Shown: positions 23,693-41,054, numbered from the stretch's first letter. The stretch is 64,000 nucleotides of DNA from Amoebidium appalachense (GCA_963693365.1 CAVNZM010000002.1:17608001-17672000), one strand, 5' to 3'. Made by a program: numbers and translations. Notes: generated by a model from the letters alone, not told the origin.

Positions 23693-25353
23693 TGGGGGGG
23701 GGGGAGGATGAAGGTGGTATTGATGAATGGTTTGCAGACTGTGGATACGTGTGCCATCTGGCTTGTGAGCCAAACGTGCCCCCCACATGCGGACTGTCTC
23801 AGGAGTTCGAGGAGATGGGTGGGTGCACCCCATGCAGTATCCCTTATAGTTCTTGTGCTACAGTTCACTTGAAGAATACAAAGCATGAAGGACCAACTCT
23901 CGGATTCAATATTCCTACATTTTTTTTAAAAAAAGATCTTTTTTTGATGTGTGCGTGTCAAAACTTCAGGACTAAAAGTCTATCTTTGGCTCATAGGTGC
24001 GATCGCGCGCTAAATATTGGTCCGTAGATTTTTTCTTGAGATTGCTGTTACGGTCGTTGCTAGATTTGCACATTGCTGATGGTAGTGTGTCATGCACCTG
24101 CAATCATTTATGCTGAAGGTATGCAGATGTGCATGCAAAAAGACCATTAGACCATACTCACCCTCCCACCCTCACACCCACTTCTTCCCCCCCCCCCCCC
24201 TCCCCCCCCCTCCCCGTCCCCCCCTCCCCTCCCCCCTCCCCCCTCCCCTCCACACACACACACACACACACACACGAACACCACACACACACACGTCACG
24301 TACGCACACCCGCACACACACACACACACACACACACACTTCACTAGCACGCAAGGAAGTGTCACCCACGACCAGCAGCACTAGTGACCCACTAGTAGAC
24401 GACATCTTCCAGCAGCCCCTTGCGCTGCTGGCGCAGAAGGAGAATCAGCTGGTGCCCTACTTCATCAGTGCTATTATTAGACAGGTCGATGCCGAGGGCC
24501 TGGACCAGGAGGTAGGCCTAGTGGCTACTGGAACATGCGTGTGCATGTTATACGGGTGTCGTATTATCTGTTTCTACATGTGTACAAGGAGTAGAAGAGT
24601 GAGCCCATACTCAACAACACACCTCCCCCCTCCTGCAACCCATCACCGTCCATACTGTGGATGCATCCTCCCATGTGTGTTTTGCCGCCCCTGCATTGTG
24701 TTTTCCGCCAAATTTTGAATCCTATCTTGTAACACAATCTCACCGCAGGGGATCTACCGAATCTCGGGGACGCTGAGTGAGATCGAGGCGCTCAAGCGCA
24801 TGTTTGCATACGGCAAGCCCAAGCTCAGCAGGGCCAATGTGCACGTGTGTGCGGGGTAAATGATTACCCCTCGTGCCCCTCATGCGTTCACCTTATTTGC
24901 ACTCGCTTCACCAGCTTTTCAAGCCCAAAGCTACCCCCCCCCCCTCCTCCTCCCCCCCCCCCCCCCCTCCCCCGCCACTGTGGCCCCCTTCCCCCCGGCT
25001 ACAGCTGTCTCACATATACAATCTCCCTCACTTCCCATGCTCCCCTGAACTCCAGTTCTATATCGAACCACCCTTGTCCCTCCCCTTTCCCCCCCCCCCA
25101 CACACACACACTTACACAACCACCACCACCACCACCACACGCACACTCGCACATTCGCGCGCGCACACATAACACACACTCAAACGCATACTGAGTAGGC
25201 CACGGTGCCTACTGTCTGATTTTCCACGCACGGTTGTTGGGTCTAGCCCCGGGTGATTCGAGATGACTTAGGCCCACGCTAGAATTGGCTCCATTTATTT
25301 TTCATACCACCTGTGTGTTCTTCTTCTCAAATTTGCAGCAAACATCGATTCCG

Positions 25354-25387
<34 letters not shown>

Positions 25388-25424
25388 ACCACCACCACCA
25401 CCACCACCACTACACACTGTGGCA

Positions 25425-25496
<72 letters not shown>

Positions 25497-26202
25497 GGCT
25501 CCCCAACCGATCGAGTTCAAGCCTTGGTCCTTGTACGCAATTTTGATTCTCCGCGGCGTTTCCAAGTTATGGAATGCCTGTATCCATGTTTAGCATGTGC
25601 GCCCCCTCTAACCCAACACCACCCATCACAGCCTATTAAAGAAGTACCTGCGGGACATCCCCGAGCCTCTGCTGACCTACGACCTGCATGATGCCTTCAT
25701 GGACATCACAGGTGTGATGCAACTCCTGTTTTTAGTGCCCCATTTTGAGTGATTCAAGTGTCCGACGCACTTTATCTACCCACACTTGCATAGCCTAAGC
25801 TGAGGTGACCCAGGCATACCCAGCTCACCACACAGAGGATTATCACTGTAAGTTATGCAAATCAAACACATAGTAATTTGTAGTACACCCCAAACACTGT
25901 GACAGAGAGCAAGAGGTACTCATCACGGTTGCACCCCTTTTTCCAGTGCTGGTGCTAGGCGGGAGTAGCTGTAGAGCAGTGCATTGTGAGTGTTCAGCAT
26001 ATCAGTGTGGCACTGACGCCAGGGGCAGGAGAGAAGGAGCGTGAGCAGCGCATACCCCGGCTGCTGGCTGTCATTGGCCAGCTGCCTGCCTGCCACCAGG
26101 CAGTGCTGGTGGTGCTGCTGGCACACCTGAGGAGGGTCGTAGCCCAGGCCCAAGTAAACAAGGTGCGTGTGATACACACATGCAAACACTACTGCCACTC
26201 AT

Positions 26203-26271
<69 letters not shown>

Positions 26272-26293
26272 CAAACACACACGCGCGCGCACA

Positions 26294-26333
<40 letters not shown>

Positions 26334-26554
26334 CACGCACACTGTGGCACCCAAGCAGTTTGTTAGTCATAGCCATCCACTCACACTCAGCAAACCCTGT
26401 CCCCCCCCCTCCCCCCCCCCCCTCCTACTCCTCCTCTTGTTGCCACTCACCGCCACTTTCACTGATATTACTCAGTGAAAATTCGCCTCATCAATCCAAT
26501 GCCTGGTGAAGCCACAAAGCGCCAACACCGCATCTCGAAAGCCCCCCTCCTCCC

Positions 26555-26598
<44 letters not shown>

Positions 26599-26829
26599 CC
26601 AAGGGCTGCTTGCATCTCCGGCCCCAGACCTAAAGTACCCCACCCTCCCTTAACGCAGATGACGGCGCGCAATTTGGCGGTGATATTTGGGCCGACACTA
26701 CTGCGAGGGCGCAGCGAGACCGAGACCATGGCACACAGCGGCAGCTACTGCACGCTGGTGGAAGATCTGATCTCAATCGACCCTAATCTGCTGCCCGACC
26801 ACAACCACCATCCCCACAGCACACCATGA
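17495..26829 (+). CDS. RACGAP1: MgcRacGAP/RACGAP1-like Rho GTPase-activating protein
   Basis: Inferred exons: 17495-17578, 18768-18851, 19692-19739, 20039-20105, 20537-20577, 21122-21210, 21962-22073, 22463-22640, 23072-23260, 23738-23818, 24348-24511, 24749-24855, 25632-25711, 25975-26162 and 26659-26829 (TGA). Phases agree throughout, giving 560 residues. A C1 zinc domain has exact spacing H267-x12-C280-x2-C283-x12-C296-x2-C299-x4-H304-x2-C307-x7-C315, the short x12 loop typical of MgcRacGAP. The RhoGAP domain follows with arginine finger R383 (GIYRISG), [14 protein letters not shown] and [11 protein letters not shown]. The family hydrolyses Rac/Rho GTP and forms centralspindlin with MKLP1 in cytokinesis. 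The N-terminal coiled coil that binds MKLP1 is not seen; the first two exons and the start are the weakest part, and real 5' exons may lie upstream. The acceptor at 25975 is also uncertain. The protein ends right after the GAP domain. Confidence 0.85.
20838..21120. repeat. (CA)n arrays with a CACACTCACACTCACACGTT duplication
   Basis: CA arrays at 20838-20916 and 21026-21120 flank two copies of a CCACACCCACACTCACACTC-type segment. The second array ends in the AG acceptor of the exon at 21122. Confidence 0.95.
21888..21961. repeat. (CA)n array ending in an acceptor
   Basis: About 74 bases of CA whose last CAG is the acceptor of the RACGAP1-like exon starting at 21962. Confidence 0.95.
22181..22282 (+). 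mobile_element. Dispersed repeat, 5'-truncated copy C
   Basis: Starts at GCACATGGCTGATGTTGC, which lies inside copies A and B, and shares their exact 3' end followed by a poly-C tract. It is in an intron of the RACGAP1-like gene, in the sense orientation. 5' truncation with a fixed 3' end is typical of target-primed retrotransposition. Confidence 0.65.
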
Positions 26830-29273
26830 TCGGCCCATATGCCCGTGCACCTGCTGTGCCTTAAGGCCACTGGCTCTTTTTTATCGCAACCCTAGGGGTC
26901 TTCTTTTTAGCCACTACCGTTAAATTTAAGTATAGTTTAAATGTGTTGAATAGCAACCACGTGACAATGTGGCATATGTTAACCTTCAAGAAAAGGCGAG
27001 TGCTTGAATGAAAGCAAGGGATCAAAGAAGTGGGTGTTGGGGTTTGTTTGTTTTTTTTGTTTTTTTTTTTTTTTTTTTTTTTTTTGGGGGGGGGGGGGGG
27101 GAGGGGGGGAGAGGGGGAAGGGAAAAAGGTTCCCGGGGGAGAGGACAAGCCTTAGGGGGGAAGGGGGGGGGGGGGGGGGGGGGGGGTTCGCATATATCAG
27201 GTCACATATGAAATCTTTTACTAAAGCCTTTCCTATTTTGGTTGATGCAAGTGTGTCTGTACAGATGCAAGTCAGGGTAAAACTTTGTGACAAAATACGC
27301 AGGTGTGGTCCACACGGTGCACTACCGAAATGTGCAGCCTTCTTGTCAATGAGATGATGACCAACTCTACCCACATCATGTCGGTGCCACAGCACACGTG
27401 TATGGGCTGTGATGGATCATTGCACTTTAGTGGCTGTGTGGCCCCTTCTGTACGTCCTTGTGGTGCGTGCACACAATCACACAACGATCATGTGATTGCA
27501 GCCTGACTACCGTGCAAGTAAATTTACACGGGCCACGATGTACTACGGCAGTATTCTCAGTGACACCCTGGCACGCACCCGCACACACACACGTACACTG
27601 TACACACGTACACGTGTCACGCACACACACACACACACGTGCACACACACACGCACACACACGCACGCACGCACGCACACGTTTTTACATCCACATGGAA
27701 TGCACTCACATCCACATACATGGGATGCACTCAACTCCACGTGGGATGCACTCACATCCACATACGTGGGATGCACTCACATCCACATACGTGGGATGCA
27801 CTCACATCCACACGGGATGCACATGGTCCCGACTGAAAGTGGCCTGCCAGCAGTGCCAGCCCACTCACTGCCAATGTGCCACGTAGACACGTGTTGCTGG
27901 CACAGTGCCGGTTGCGCAATCAGTCTGCCAGTGCTCAGCAAGGCCTCCTACAAGTACATAAACTTCATCGACAGTGACTGCAGGAGGCCTTGGTGCCCAC
28001 TGGGCCCAGTGACTCAGGAGTCAACAGGCGTGAGGCAGTTATTTGTTACGTCATTATGACGATCACTATTCTACACATTCCTTCGACTCGATAGTCACGT
28101 TACATCTTACTCGCTTGATAAATTTAAAATGGTCAGTGGTCACGGATATATCCGGATACAACAAATAGCTGTTTGGCTGTGATCCTAGACGACCCACAAA
28201 TACAGAATAGCCACATTTCAAATATAATTCACAGTCCCAAGAACTGTGAGCCCACGTCGCATGCAGGGCACATGAAGTTGTATGCCAATCAATACATACT
28301 GCTAGCATCAACAGGAATGTCATTGGACACCCTAAAACACAGATATGCCAAGACCCCCCCATAAATTAGAAATTGCATGGGATAATGAAAATTTCAGATA
28401 TCTAGATGAATGATCATGACTGATCTTGCATCTAACTAGTTGAAAACGTGGCTGTTGGTGACCGCTTTTAAACCATTTATACTGGGGAATACAACTTCAA
28501 TAACATAATTAACATTGGCAATTTTGACGCGAAAAGCAAACTCGACATCTCTACATATGTGGGCTTTTTGTTGTGTAGGGGGATGCAATTTAGTAATGGT
28601 ATGCTGAAGTGACGTGCCTGTCGTCACGGTATGTGAGTATGTGACTGTGAGGCGTGAGCAGTTGGTGGCACAGGCAGTCGGGGCACGCCCGTGAGTGTGT
28701 ACACGTGGTTTCACAGAACAGACCCGGTATATATTTGGCATGTATGGCACTATGGGTACACACTGAAAACATACAGTTGCACGAAACTCATTCTTGGACA
28801 ACGGCAGCATCCTTAAGCTTCGAATTCTTCTGTTCAAGATTAGGACAGACTCGAACCAACAGTTTTACCTATCCCATACTGCTCTTGGTGAGTGCCCTTT
28901 CAGTTCTCAGGACCCACCGTCACGGGTGGGCCTACTCTTCAAAGTTAACCAAAAGACTCCCTTGTTGTGCAAATGGACATGGGCATGCGTACAGTTTCTT
29001 TCTTCATCCCACCAGCAAAGGCATAACGCATGGCTGGTGCAGCACTGGTTTCATGGCAATTATCGGCTGCTCACTTGCCGTGGCGTGGATCCAAGCCTAG
29101 TTGAAAAGCCAATCGATGAACAGTTGCATAATGGATTTTTAGGAGTATCGAAATAAGCCTCTGCTTAAGATGTATAGTAAACTCAGGTAGCAGCTGAGCC
29201 ATGGTACTGCAATATCAGCACAGCCACACACACTGACCTCATCCTTCCCCACCCAGCAGCTAGACAGTCGAAA
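26830..29273. other. Intergenic region
   Basis: T/G tracts (27050-27190), CA-rich sequence, the 25-bp minisatellite and AT-balanced unique DNA. Open frames near 27303-27506 (Cys-rich), 27875-28059 and 28436-28837 (minus) have no recognisable homology. Confidence 0.6.
27690..27825. repeat. 25-bp minisatellite
   Basis: About five head-to-tail copies of GGGATGCACTCACATCCACA plus TACGT, two of them shortened. It lies in the gene-poor stretch after the RACGAP1-like gene. Confidence 0.9.
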
Positions 29274-33791
<4,518 letters not shown>

Positions 33792-34179
33792 TTTGCAGCC
33801 AATTAGATAGGGGGCTAGTCGCCCATATTAGGTTTGAACGTAGTGTGTATAGACGTAGTATGTACAAAGTAGAATGATTTAAGTAACAGGCACCAGGTTG
33901 TGTATGCTGCCATATGGGACCCGGTTAGTGCCTGATGTTGTTTCGTTTATTTAGTTTAGCAGTTTTAGGATTTTTCCAAATTTAGCAACTCTGAAGGACC
34001 CCCCAATAGCCCTAGCCTAAGTGATATCTTCAGTTTACGTGTGTAATCCAACCATCACCCCCCACTGCCAGCACAAAATGCCGGCCACTTCGTTTTGTGA
34101 CAGCCCACCAATCACATCACTCGCATGCTAACCCGTCGGTTCTCATTGGTGGCTTTCTGCTGTGCCATCATGAGCGACC

Positions 34180-34185
34180 AATAAA
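34180..34185 (+). terminator. AATAAA polyadenylation signal candidate, ferric reductase gene
   Basis: The first AATAAA after the stop at 33791, about 390 bases downstream, in a CCAATAAAG context. Confidence 0.4.
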
Positions 34186-34832
34186 GCAAACCGTGGCAAT
34201 ACATGTGATACCCAATCAAGTCCAAGGGCTTGTTATCATGATATTGAGACGCCTGCGCATGTCCCCCCCCCCCCCCCCACAAGCACGGAAAGACACAACT
34301 TTCCCCCCATTCACTTGAACATTGACTGGTCCTCTCCTCAACGACCCGTACAGGCACATGTTGGATACCGCTGATGAACACGTATTCATTAGTCACAACC
34401 CCCCTTTCCCGGACGACACATGTACAGACACACACACACACACACTCTTGCTCTCTCAGCTCTCTCCCTCTCTCTCTTGTCCCCTCCCCTCCCCCCCCCC
34501 CTCTCCACCCTCCACAAATGGCATGGTCTCGCATCCAACCGACTGGTCCCACACCCCCGTCATATCCAGACACCCCACCATACATGCGAGCACCGATGCA
34601 TTGGAATGGTTCATATACTTGTCACTAACATCTACGGTGTGACCCTCCCCCCCACTCCCTAACCCCCCTTCCCCCTTCAGAATCCCTCCCCCCCCCCCGC
34701 AGTTTAGCCGTCACTAACAGATAGTTCTAACGTAGGCCACTACCCCTCGTATGCCACCAATGGCATGTAACCGTATCATGGCCATGAAAAAAAAACGTTG
34801 ACAAACAAAAAAAAAATAATAATCCCGAAGGT

Positions 34833-34869
<37 letters not shown>

Positions 34870-36192
34870 TTGCCAGTGGCACCACACACACACACACACC
34901 ACTACATACAACCATCACCACTGCCACTTTAGAGAAAATTGCGTACTTATTGATATCCCCCCTCCTCCCCCCCGCCCCCCCCCCCCCCCCAAAAAAAATA
35001 CATGTCCGGATACACATTCATGGTCAAACCAGTGAACAACATATTACACCATATCATATATCATGATACATAGCATGGTGGTGTGTGTGTGTGTGGTGTG
35101 TGTGTGCACGCGCGCACCTCACGCGCATGTGTATGCGTGTGAGCATGCGTGTATGCGATTATGTACGTCTCAAGTTCCGTAAACGAGTCCCGCACACTCG
35201 CACACCTGTGGATGCTCATCTGCACTTTCACACCATTCACATGCACAAACTTAGCATAAACATACACGTACTAAGGACACATTGTGAAGATGACCACGTG
35301 CACACACACAGAGAGAGACATACACACACGGACACAACCTCGTTTTCGGAGAACAAGCCGTGTATGTCAAGGGTCACGCTCATAACAGTATTGGTTTCCA
35401 ACAGCAGTACCGCCTTTACACCACCTGTTGCTGTAGCCTCAGCATGGATCTTATGTCTAGATCTTTCTCTGTGTCTGCAACTACGTAACGATTCTGCAAC
35501 ACCGCTACTATGGGGCTGCATAAGCACACATTCGAAACGAAGGTGTGGGGAGGAGAAGGAGGACTCTGCGTGAACGGGCGCGCTTCATGAACGGTGGGAC
35601 GCAACGACCAGAAGGTTAAGATTTTATATATACGCCACGTTCAACCGTGCTTAGCTCTTCCTAACACCTGTCTCGCCTCCTCTCAAATGCCGTCCTTTTC
35701 TCATGGTTGCCATTCACGCGCCTGGCCCTCTTCTGGATTTTTCCATTCATACCAACAAGCAGCAGCACTGTGGCAGCGGCCAGCTGGGCCAACTCCTCTT
35801 CTCTCTCTTCCCTTTGAAGAATAATCGCTATGCTTCAATTAAACCTTCCGTTCCCCTCTATTTCCTCCCTCTTCTTAACACCTCCACCACCCTCCTCCTC
35901 CTGCTCCTCCCGAAACAACTCGCCCTTTCCCCAGACCCACGACGGTGTGTATCTATTTCCCTGGGCAGACGGAAGTTCCCGAACGTACATACACGACCTT
36001 CCTGTCTGCCGCACCTTCAAGTTTGCTCATTCATAGCTCCCCCAGATGATAGCTTCACCTCAAGGCCCCCTAACACTTCACCTCCACTTCATGTTCCATC
36101 TGTTTTGCCACCCTTTTACGTGACTCTGTTTTTTTTGTTTTTTTTGGCGGGCTCGCATCTCCGCGGCTCGCGCATGCATTCCGTTCGACGAC

Positions 36193-36201
36193 TTTGGCGC
36201 C
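36193..36201 (+). promoter_or_regulatory. E2F-type site upstream of the Myc-like gene
   Basis: TTTGGCGCC fits the E2F consensus TTTSGCGCS. It lies about 950 bases before the Myc ATG. Sequence match only. Confidence 0.3.
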
Positions 36202-36757
36202 AAGGAGGGTAAATTCCTTCACCTGTTTCAGACTCTGAGACTGAGAGTCACAAGGTTGGAATGTGCATGGAAAAAACCGTTTCAAGCACTGCTTAAACGG
36301 CAAAAAACTAATATTTATAATTTAGGGAATATATATATTGTATGTAGTAGCCTTGTGAGTGTTTTCTGTAAGTTTTATGCCTTTCTTCATGCCATCTAAA
36401 CCACATAAGATCACCTGCATGATCTTAGGAGGCTTTGAATTCCGGTCAATTCTGGTTTTGTTGACTAAAAGCCTATTGGCTAATCTGAACACAGAAAAAG
36501 GAAACCTCATAAATTATCTATTACATAATCTTACATGACCTCTTAACATTGGTTTGATATCATTATTTTATATAGGTAGGTTCCAAAATAGAGTTATATG
36601 ATTGGATTGTATTACGGTCGAAAGCTGATTGGCTCAATTTTCTTGGCGCTAGCCTTATTGGGACGGCTGTGAACACATGTGTGAGTCGAGCGCTTTGTGC
36701 ATGTGACTTCTCAGGGGAACAACAACAACGTCACAAAAGTTTTTTTTTTTTTTTTTT

Positions 36758-36770
36758 TTTGGCGCCGAAA
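36758..36770 (+). promoter_or_regulatory. Second E2F-type site upstream of the Myc-like gene
   Basis: TTTGGCGCCGAAA, a near-palindrome, about 390 bases before the ATG and directly after a T run. GATTGG (reverse CCAAT) boxes lie at about 36602 and 36628. Together they resemble a cell-cycle-regulated promoter. Confidence 0.35.
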
Positions 36771-37153
36771 GTTTTATCTGTGGCTCAAGTTGTTTGTTCT
36801 AGCTTCCACGTTCCTTTTTTATATAAAAAAAAAAGAGCCTAATTTTTTTTTGTTTGGGGGAGTAGAAAGACACCCTTTACATTTTTCAAGTGTTCTTTTT
36901 CGGTGGCCAGCGGCAGCCTAGTCGGCACAAAAAATCCTGCAATCTAGCAGAGAACAAAACACCCCCTTTCCCTCTTTTTGTGCTACCAGTTTATAGTTTT
37001 TTTTGTTTTTTGTTTTTTTTTTTGGGACCGAGAGCATTTTATAGGGTGTACGCTTACATGAGATTGTCAGTGGGACACCTGTAGGTTTGCGCCGTGTGTG
37101 CACAGACTGGTTTCGGAGTGACGTAGCCATGAGCAAAAGAGGTACCAGGAAAC

Positions 37154-37547
37154 ATGACGTATGTACAGACATTGAAAAGAGAAAAAATGGAAGACAACGC
37201 TTTTACAGTCAAACGGGAGGACCAAAATTGTCACAACCACCAAGAATTGTGCGCAGAAAGTTGTCCTGCTTGTGAGGTTGGGTTCATTGACCAGGACATA
37301 CCCGATGGAGTGGGAATACTTTTTGAGCTTATCACACGGGAGGAAGTACTGAACGAACCTGATGTTGTGATGGAGAACGAGAATATTGTATCATTTGCAC
37401 AGGCGGAAGTGGTGGGGTTGCGGTTACGTCACTGCTTTGCGGACTTTGACCTTGCTGTGGCTACACACACACCCCAACCTGTGTGCAGTACGTTGGAGGT
37501 TAGTGTGTGCGTTTGGCCTGCCTGTATCTTCCTCTCTGTGACCTCTT

Positions 37548-37581
<34 letters not shown>

Positions 37582-38171
37582 TTTTCCCCCTCCCTTCCAC
37601 CTCTTCCCACCACCACCACCATTCCCGGGGTTTGTTGCTGTTGTTGCTGCTTCTTTCCCCTCACTTTCCGTACATGAATTTGCCGGCTTTAGTATCTTTG
37701 TGATGCTCCAGAAACGGGAATCTCCTTTTTACAGACGTAGGAGTAACCATCAGTGCCTTGGCTCGAGAAGTGTGAAAGAAATGTTACCTAAATGAAAACA
37801 TTGTTTGGGATGTGTATGTATGTGTTGAGGGAGGGAAGAGTGGTCGTTTTGACTTATGGGTGGTGGCGGTCGGTTGGGATGATTTGCCGCTGATGCTACG
37901 GATGTTGCCAGGAGATAAACGTAAGGATCTTTAGGTGCTTTCTGTTTTGCAAGGCCTCGTCTCTTTGCTCTCTTTTTCTTACTATCTTTTTGCCATTTCC
38001 TTTGCTCGGGCGTTGCTACCAAGGTCCTCCATACCTCTGTGTGATTGTTCTTGCTGCGCCTTGCTGTTCTGTACGGTGAGTTTTGTGGTCTCAGTAGCTC
38101 GTAGTGTGAAAGCATCCTAAACCCCCTCTCTCCCTCCCCCTCCCTCCCCCTACCCACCTCCCCCCCCCCCC

Positions 38172-38202
<31 letters not shown>

Positions 38203-38251
38203 ACACACTGCACCTTCCTCCCGTGCGCCGCCACCTGACACAACACAAAGC

Positions 38252-38298
<47 letters not shown>

Positions 38299-39053
38299 GC
38301 ACCAGCAGGGTTGCAGCAGTGCCTCCCGCACTCTGAGCAGTCTATGGATCCCACATTTGGCCGACGACCCCACAGCCATCCTTCCTCCCACCCCCACCGT
38401 GTCCACCGTGCCTTTTACAAGCAGCGAGTTCACCAACCCTCCCTCTGTCGTATCCTTCGACACACGAGACGACACCCCCCCCGCCACCCCCACCCCCGCC
38501 AGTGTGTCTGCATGCTCTACCCCCGCATGCGCCTGCAGGCAGATGGAGTCGGACGGGCAGGTGGAAGATGCTGGAACGGGTCTGTGGCCGTGGGAAGGGT
38601 CGGGGGCAGGGGGGGACACGGTGGGAATTGAACCCCACAAGGTGCTGCTGCAGGCGCACATGCCTAATATGGTAATGCCAAATATGGTTTCTTTCGCCAC
38701 CGCTGTCACCCCCACCGCCACACCTCTCCCTCGGGGCAAGCTGTTTGGATTCGTCAAGTCGGAGGCCACCTCTGTGGCCCCCAGTATGTGTGGCGATTCC
38801 GGTATTTGCCCCACCCCCCTCCCTCCCCCTCCCTCCCCCCCCCCCCCCCCCCCTCCCCGCCCACCCTAACCCCCACCCCCCACACACGTACTCTCTCTTC
38901 TAACATCTGGTTGTGTGTCTTGCTGTTTCAACAGTGGTTTATTGTGTTGTAGCAGGGATGGGATTAAGGGTGGATGTGTGTAGTTGCCCAGGGTTCTTTG
39001 TGTGCCGTGATCCTAGTTTGGTTCATTTTTGCTCTGTGCAGCAGCATGTTAGA

Positions 39054-39100
<47 letters not shown>

Positions 39101-39182
39101 CCGCCACCGCCCCTCTCCTTGCCGCACTCAACACACACACGAGGCTCCACCCCTGCCCTACCTGTCCAAACTGCCTGCTAAC

Positions 39183-39220
<38 letters not shown>

Positions 39221-39893
39221 AGGTGACGACTCAGACATCGACGTAGTGTCTGTGGACCCCTTCGACACCAACATGGCTGCTGCCCTCAGGGCCACCCTCC
39301 ACCCCCCCACACACACACAGTCGCTCGTGCTGCCTGCGACCCCTGCCGGCCCTTCTCCCTCCCTCTCTTCCTGCTCGTCTGTGTCGGCACGAAGTGACAC
39401 GGAGTGCTCTGTGGCCTCGTTTTCACCCAGCGACCACATGGCAAAGAGGGACCGGGACGGGGCTACAAAGGGCATGGATACGAGAATGGCCCACAACTTT
39501 CTGGAACGCCGTAGAAGGCTGGACCTGAGGTCGACGCAGAACAGACTACGCTTTGCCGTTCCCACAGTGGCTCACGACCCTACAGCGTCATGCACTACCA
39601 TATTAGGTGCTGCCGTCCGCCATATAAGGCTATTGCGTGCGCACCACGAGGAGATGATTGGTGAGTTGATGAGGGTCAGGAACGAGGGTATGATGCTGGC
39701 CAATCGCGTGAGAGAGTTGGGCGGGGAGGCCGTGTACCCTGCACCCCGGATGGTCATGCCCCCCCCACCTCCTACTGTGTGGTATGCACCTGATGGCAGC
39801 CAATTGCTGCCCCCCATGGGTAGTCATATATGGGCAAATGTGGAGGGGGGCATGCAGATGGACCCCATGCGCATGGCGTTGACCACCATGTAG
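37154..39893 (+). CDS. MYC: Myc-like bHLH-leucine zipper transcription factor
   Basis: Exons 37154-37498, 38309-38801 and 39223-39893 (TAG), with phases 0 and 1 matching; 502 residues. The bHLH basic region is HNFLERRRR (370-378), with the His, Glu and Arg that contact the CACGTG E-box. A loop and helix 2 (ILGAAVRHIRLL) follow, then a heptad zipper L417-M424-V431-L438-L445. Upstream, IDVVSV (285-290) sits in an acidic context (GDDSDIDVVSVDP), matching the conserved EIDVVSVE motif of animal Myc. Residues 139-148 (ILPPTPTVST) resemble the phosphodegron of Myc box I. The middle is Ser/Thr/Pro-rich and the C terminus Pro/Met-rich beyond the zipper, where metazoan Myc ends. It would dimerise with Max in the nucleus to control growth genes. 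A diverged USF/MITF/Mlx-type bHLHZ is the alternative, but the IDVVSV motif favours Myc. Confidence 0.8.
39057..39222. repeat. Paired poly-C tracts before Myc exon 3
   Basis: Two C runs of about 40 bases (39057-39098 and 39184-39220). The second ends directly in the AG acceptor at 39221-39222, so poly-C is the polypyrimidine tract. Confidence 0.95.
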
Positions 39894-41054
39894 TCTGCTC
39901 TCTGTATGGGTGGTGGTCTGTTTTCAAGTTATCCCTGTGGATATGCACACGACTTTCTTACGTAAGGACACACAGTTTGGGCGTGATATGAAAGCTAATT
40001 TCGAAGATCTGATTTGTTGATTGCGATAACATGCCTCATGCCTTTGTTGTTGAAATGTTAAGTGTATTGTATGGCGATCGAAGAGTATGAAGCGAAAGTA
40101 GCAGTATAGAGCGTGAGCAGGAACGAGATATGGTTGGGTGCGCGTTGTTCTGACACACACACACACACACACACAAACACACATTTTTTAAAGCCCTTTT
40201 TGATCAATGTAAAGGCTCGTATATAAATATATACAGGACCGAAGCTTTGCATAAACCGTTGTTCTACTTAGCACCTAGTAATACCTAACCCCCTTAAAAA
40301 CATAATGAATGCAACCCTAATACAGAACATAAATACCACGATCAGTACACTCCAATGAAATTCGTGTAAATACTGGCATATAAATAGATGGTAATTTTTA
40401 GCACATCTGCGAGCTCGAGTGGCTGTGTTCAAGTCGTGCCTTGGAGACACTGTGATATCCTTTGTGCAAAAGCATGTTATTGTGTGAGTGTATGTGTACG
40501 TGCATGGATGTGTGGCTTAAGGGTTAGGAACATTAGAGTCGGTGTAGGTGTACGGCAAAGGTAGGGTGCAGTCATGAGCGTGAGAGGGCCCGGGGGGGGA
40601 GGGGGGAAGGCGGAATGAGAGGAGGGAGGGAGGGAGGGGGGAATACTGTCTAATTCGAATTCACATTCAATTCTTGCCAGTGTCCCCGTCTCCCCTCCCC
40701 CCCCCCCCCCCCCTCCCCCCCCCCCCCCCCCCCTCCCCCCCCCCCCCCCCCCCCCTCCGTCCCTCCACCCCTCTAGGCCTATAGCTATGCAGTTTGAGTT
40801 GAATAGACCACTAAAAAGAACATCACTTGCATTCCTGTGATGCCTGCTCGGCCAATCCAATCGCCCACCTGCATGACGCACATTCCTCCTGGTACGGCAC
40901 GTACGCACCGACTATAGCTATCGGGCTCCGGCGCAGAGTGCAACTGCAGGCCGTCGTTCCTGCAAAAAATTGCTCCTGCGTGAGTTCCGCACATAATGGG
41001 CATGCAACACATGCGCATGCACGTACACTACCCACACACCACACAACAACCGGG
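39894..41054. other. Intergenic region downstream of the Myc-like gene
   Basis: AT-rich unique DNA to 40460, then G/C tracts at 40590-40755. Nothing coding is recognised. Confidence 0.6.

Larger units (their letters stand above)
33792..37153. other. Intergenic region with putative Myc promoter
   Basis: Unique sequence with C runs at about 34262 and 34835-34867, short CA/GT stretches, CCAAT motifs near 34110-34220 and the E2F-type sites. No gene is supported. Confidence 0.6.

Noticed and set aside
27303-27506. Cys-rich short frame (CMGCDGSLHFSGC)
   Set aside because: The Cys spacing does not match a known zinc finger and there are no supporting exons.
28436-28837. 133-codon minus-strand frame
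   Set aside because: No homology recognised, and overlapping plus-strand frames are equally open.
35085-35604. Overlapping frames on both strands near 35.1-35.6 kb
   Set aside because: Both strands are partly open with CA/GT content; there are no motifs or consistent splice sites.
38621-38640. tRNA T-loop-like sequence on the minus strand (GTGGGGTTCAATTCCC)
   Set aside because: It lies in a supported Myc coding exon and no cloverleaf arms or A box accompany it.
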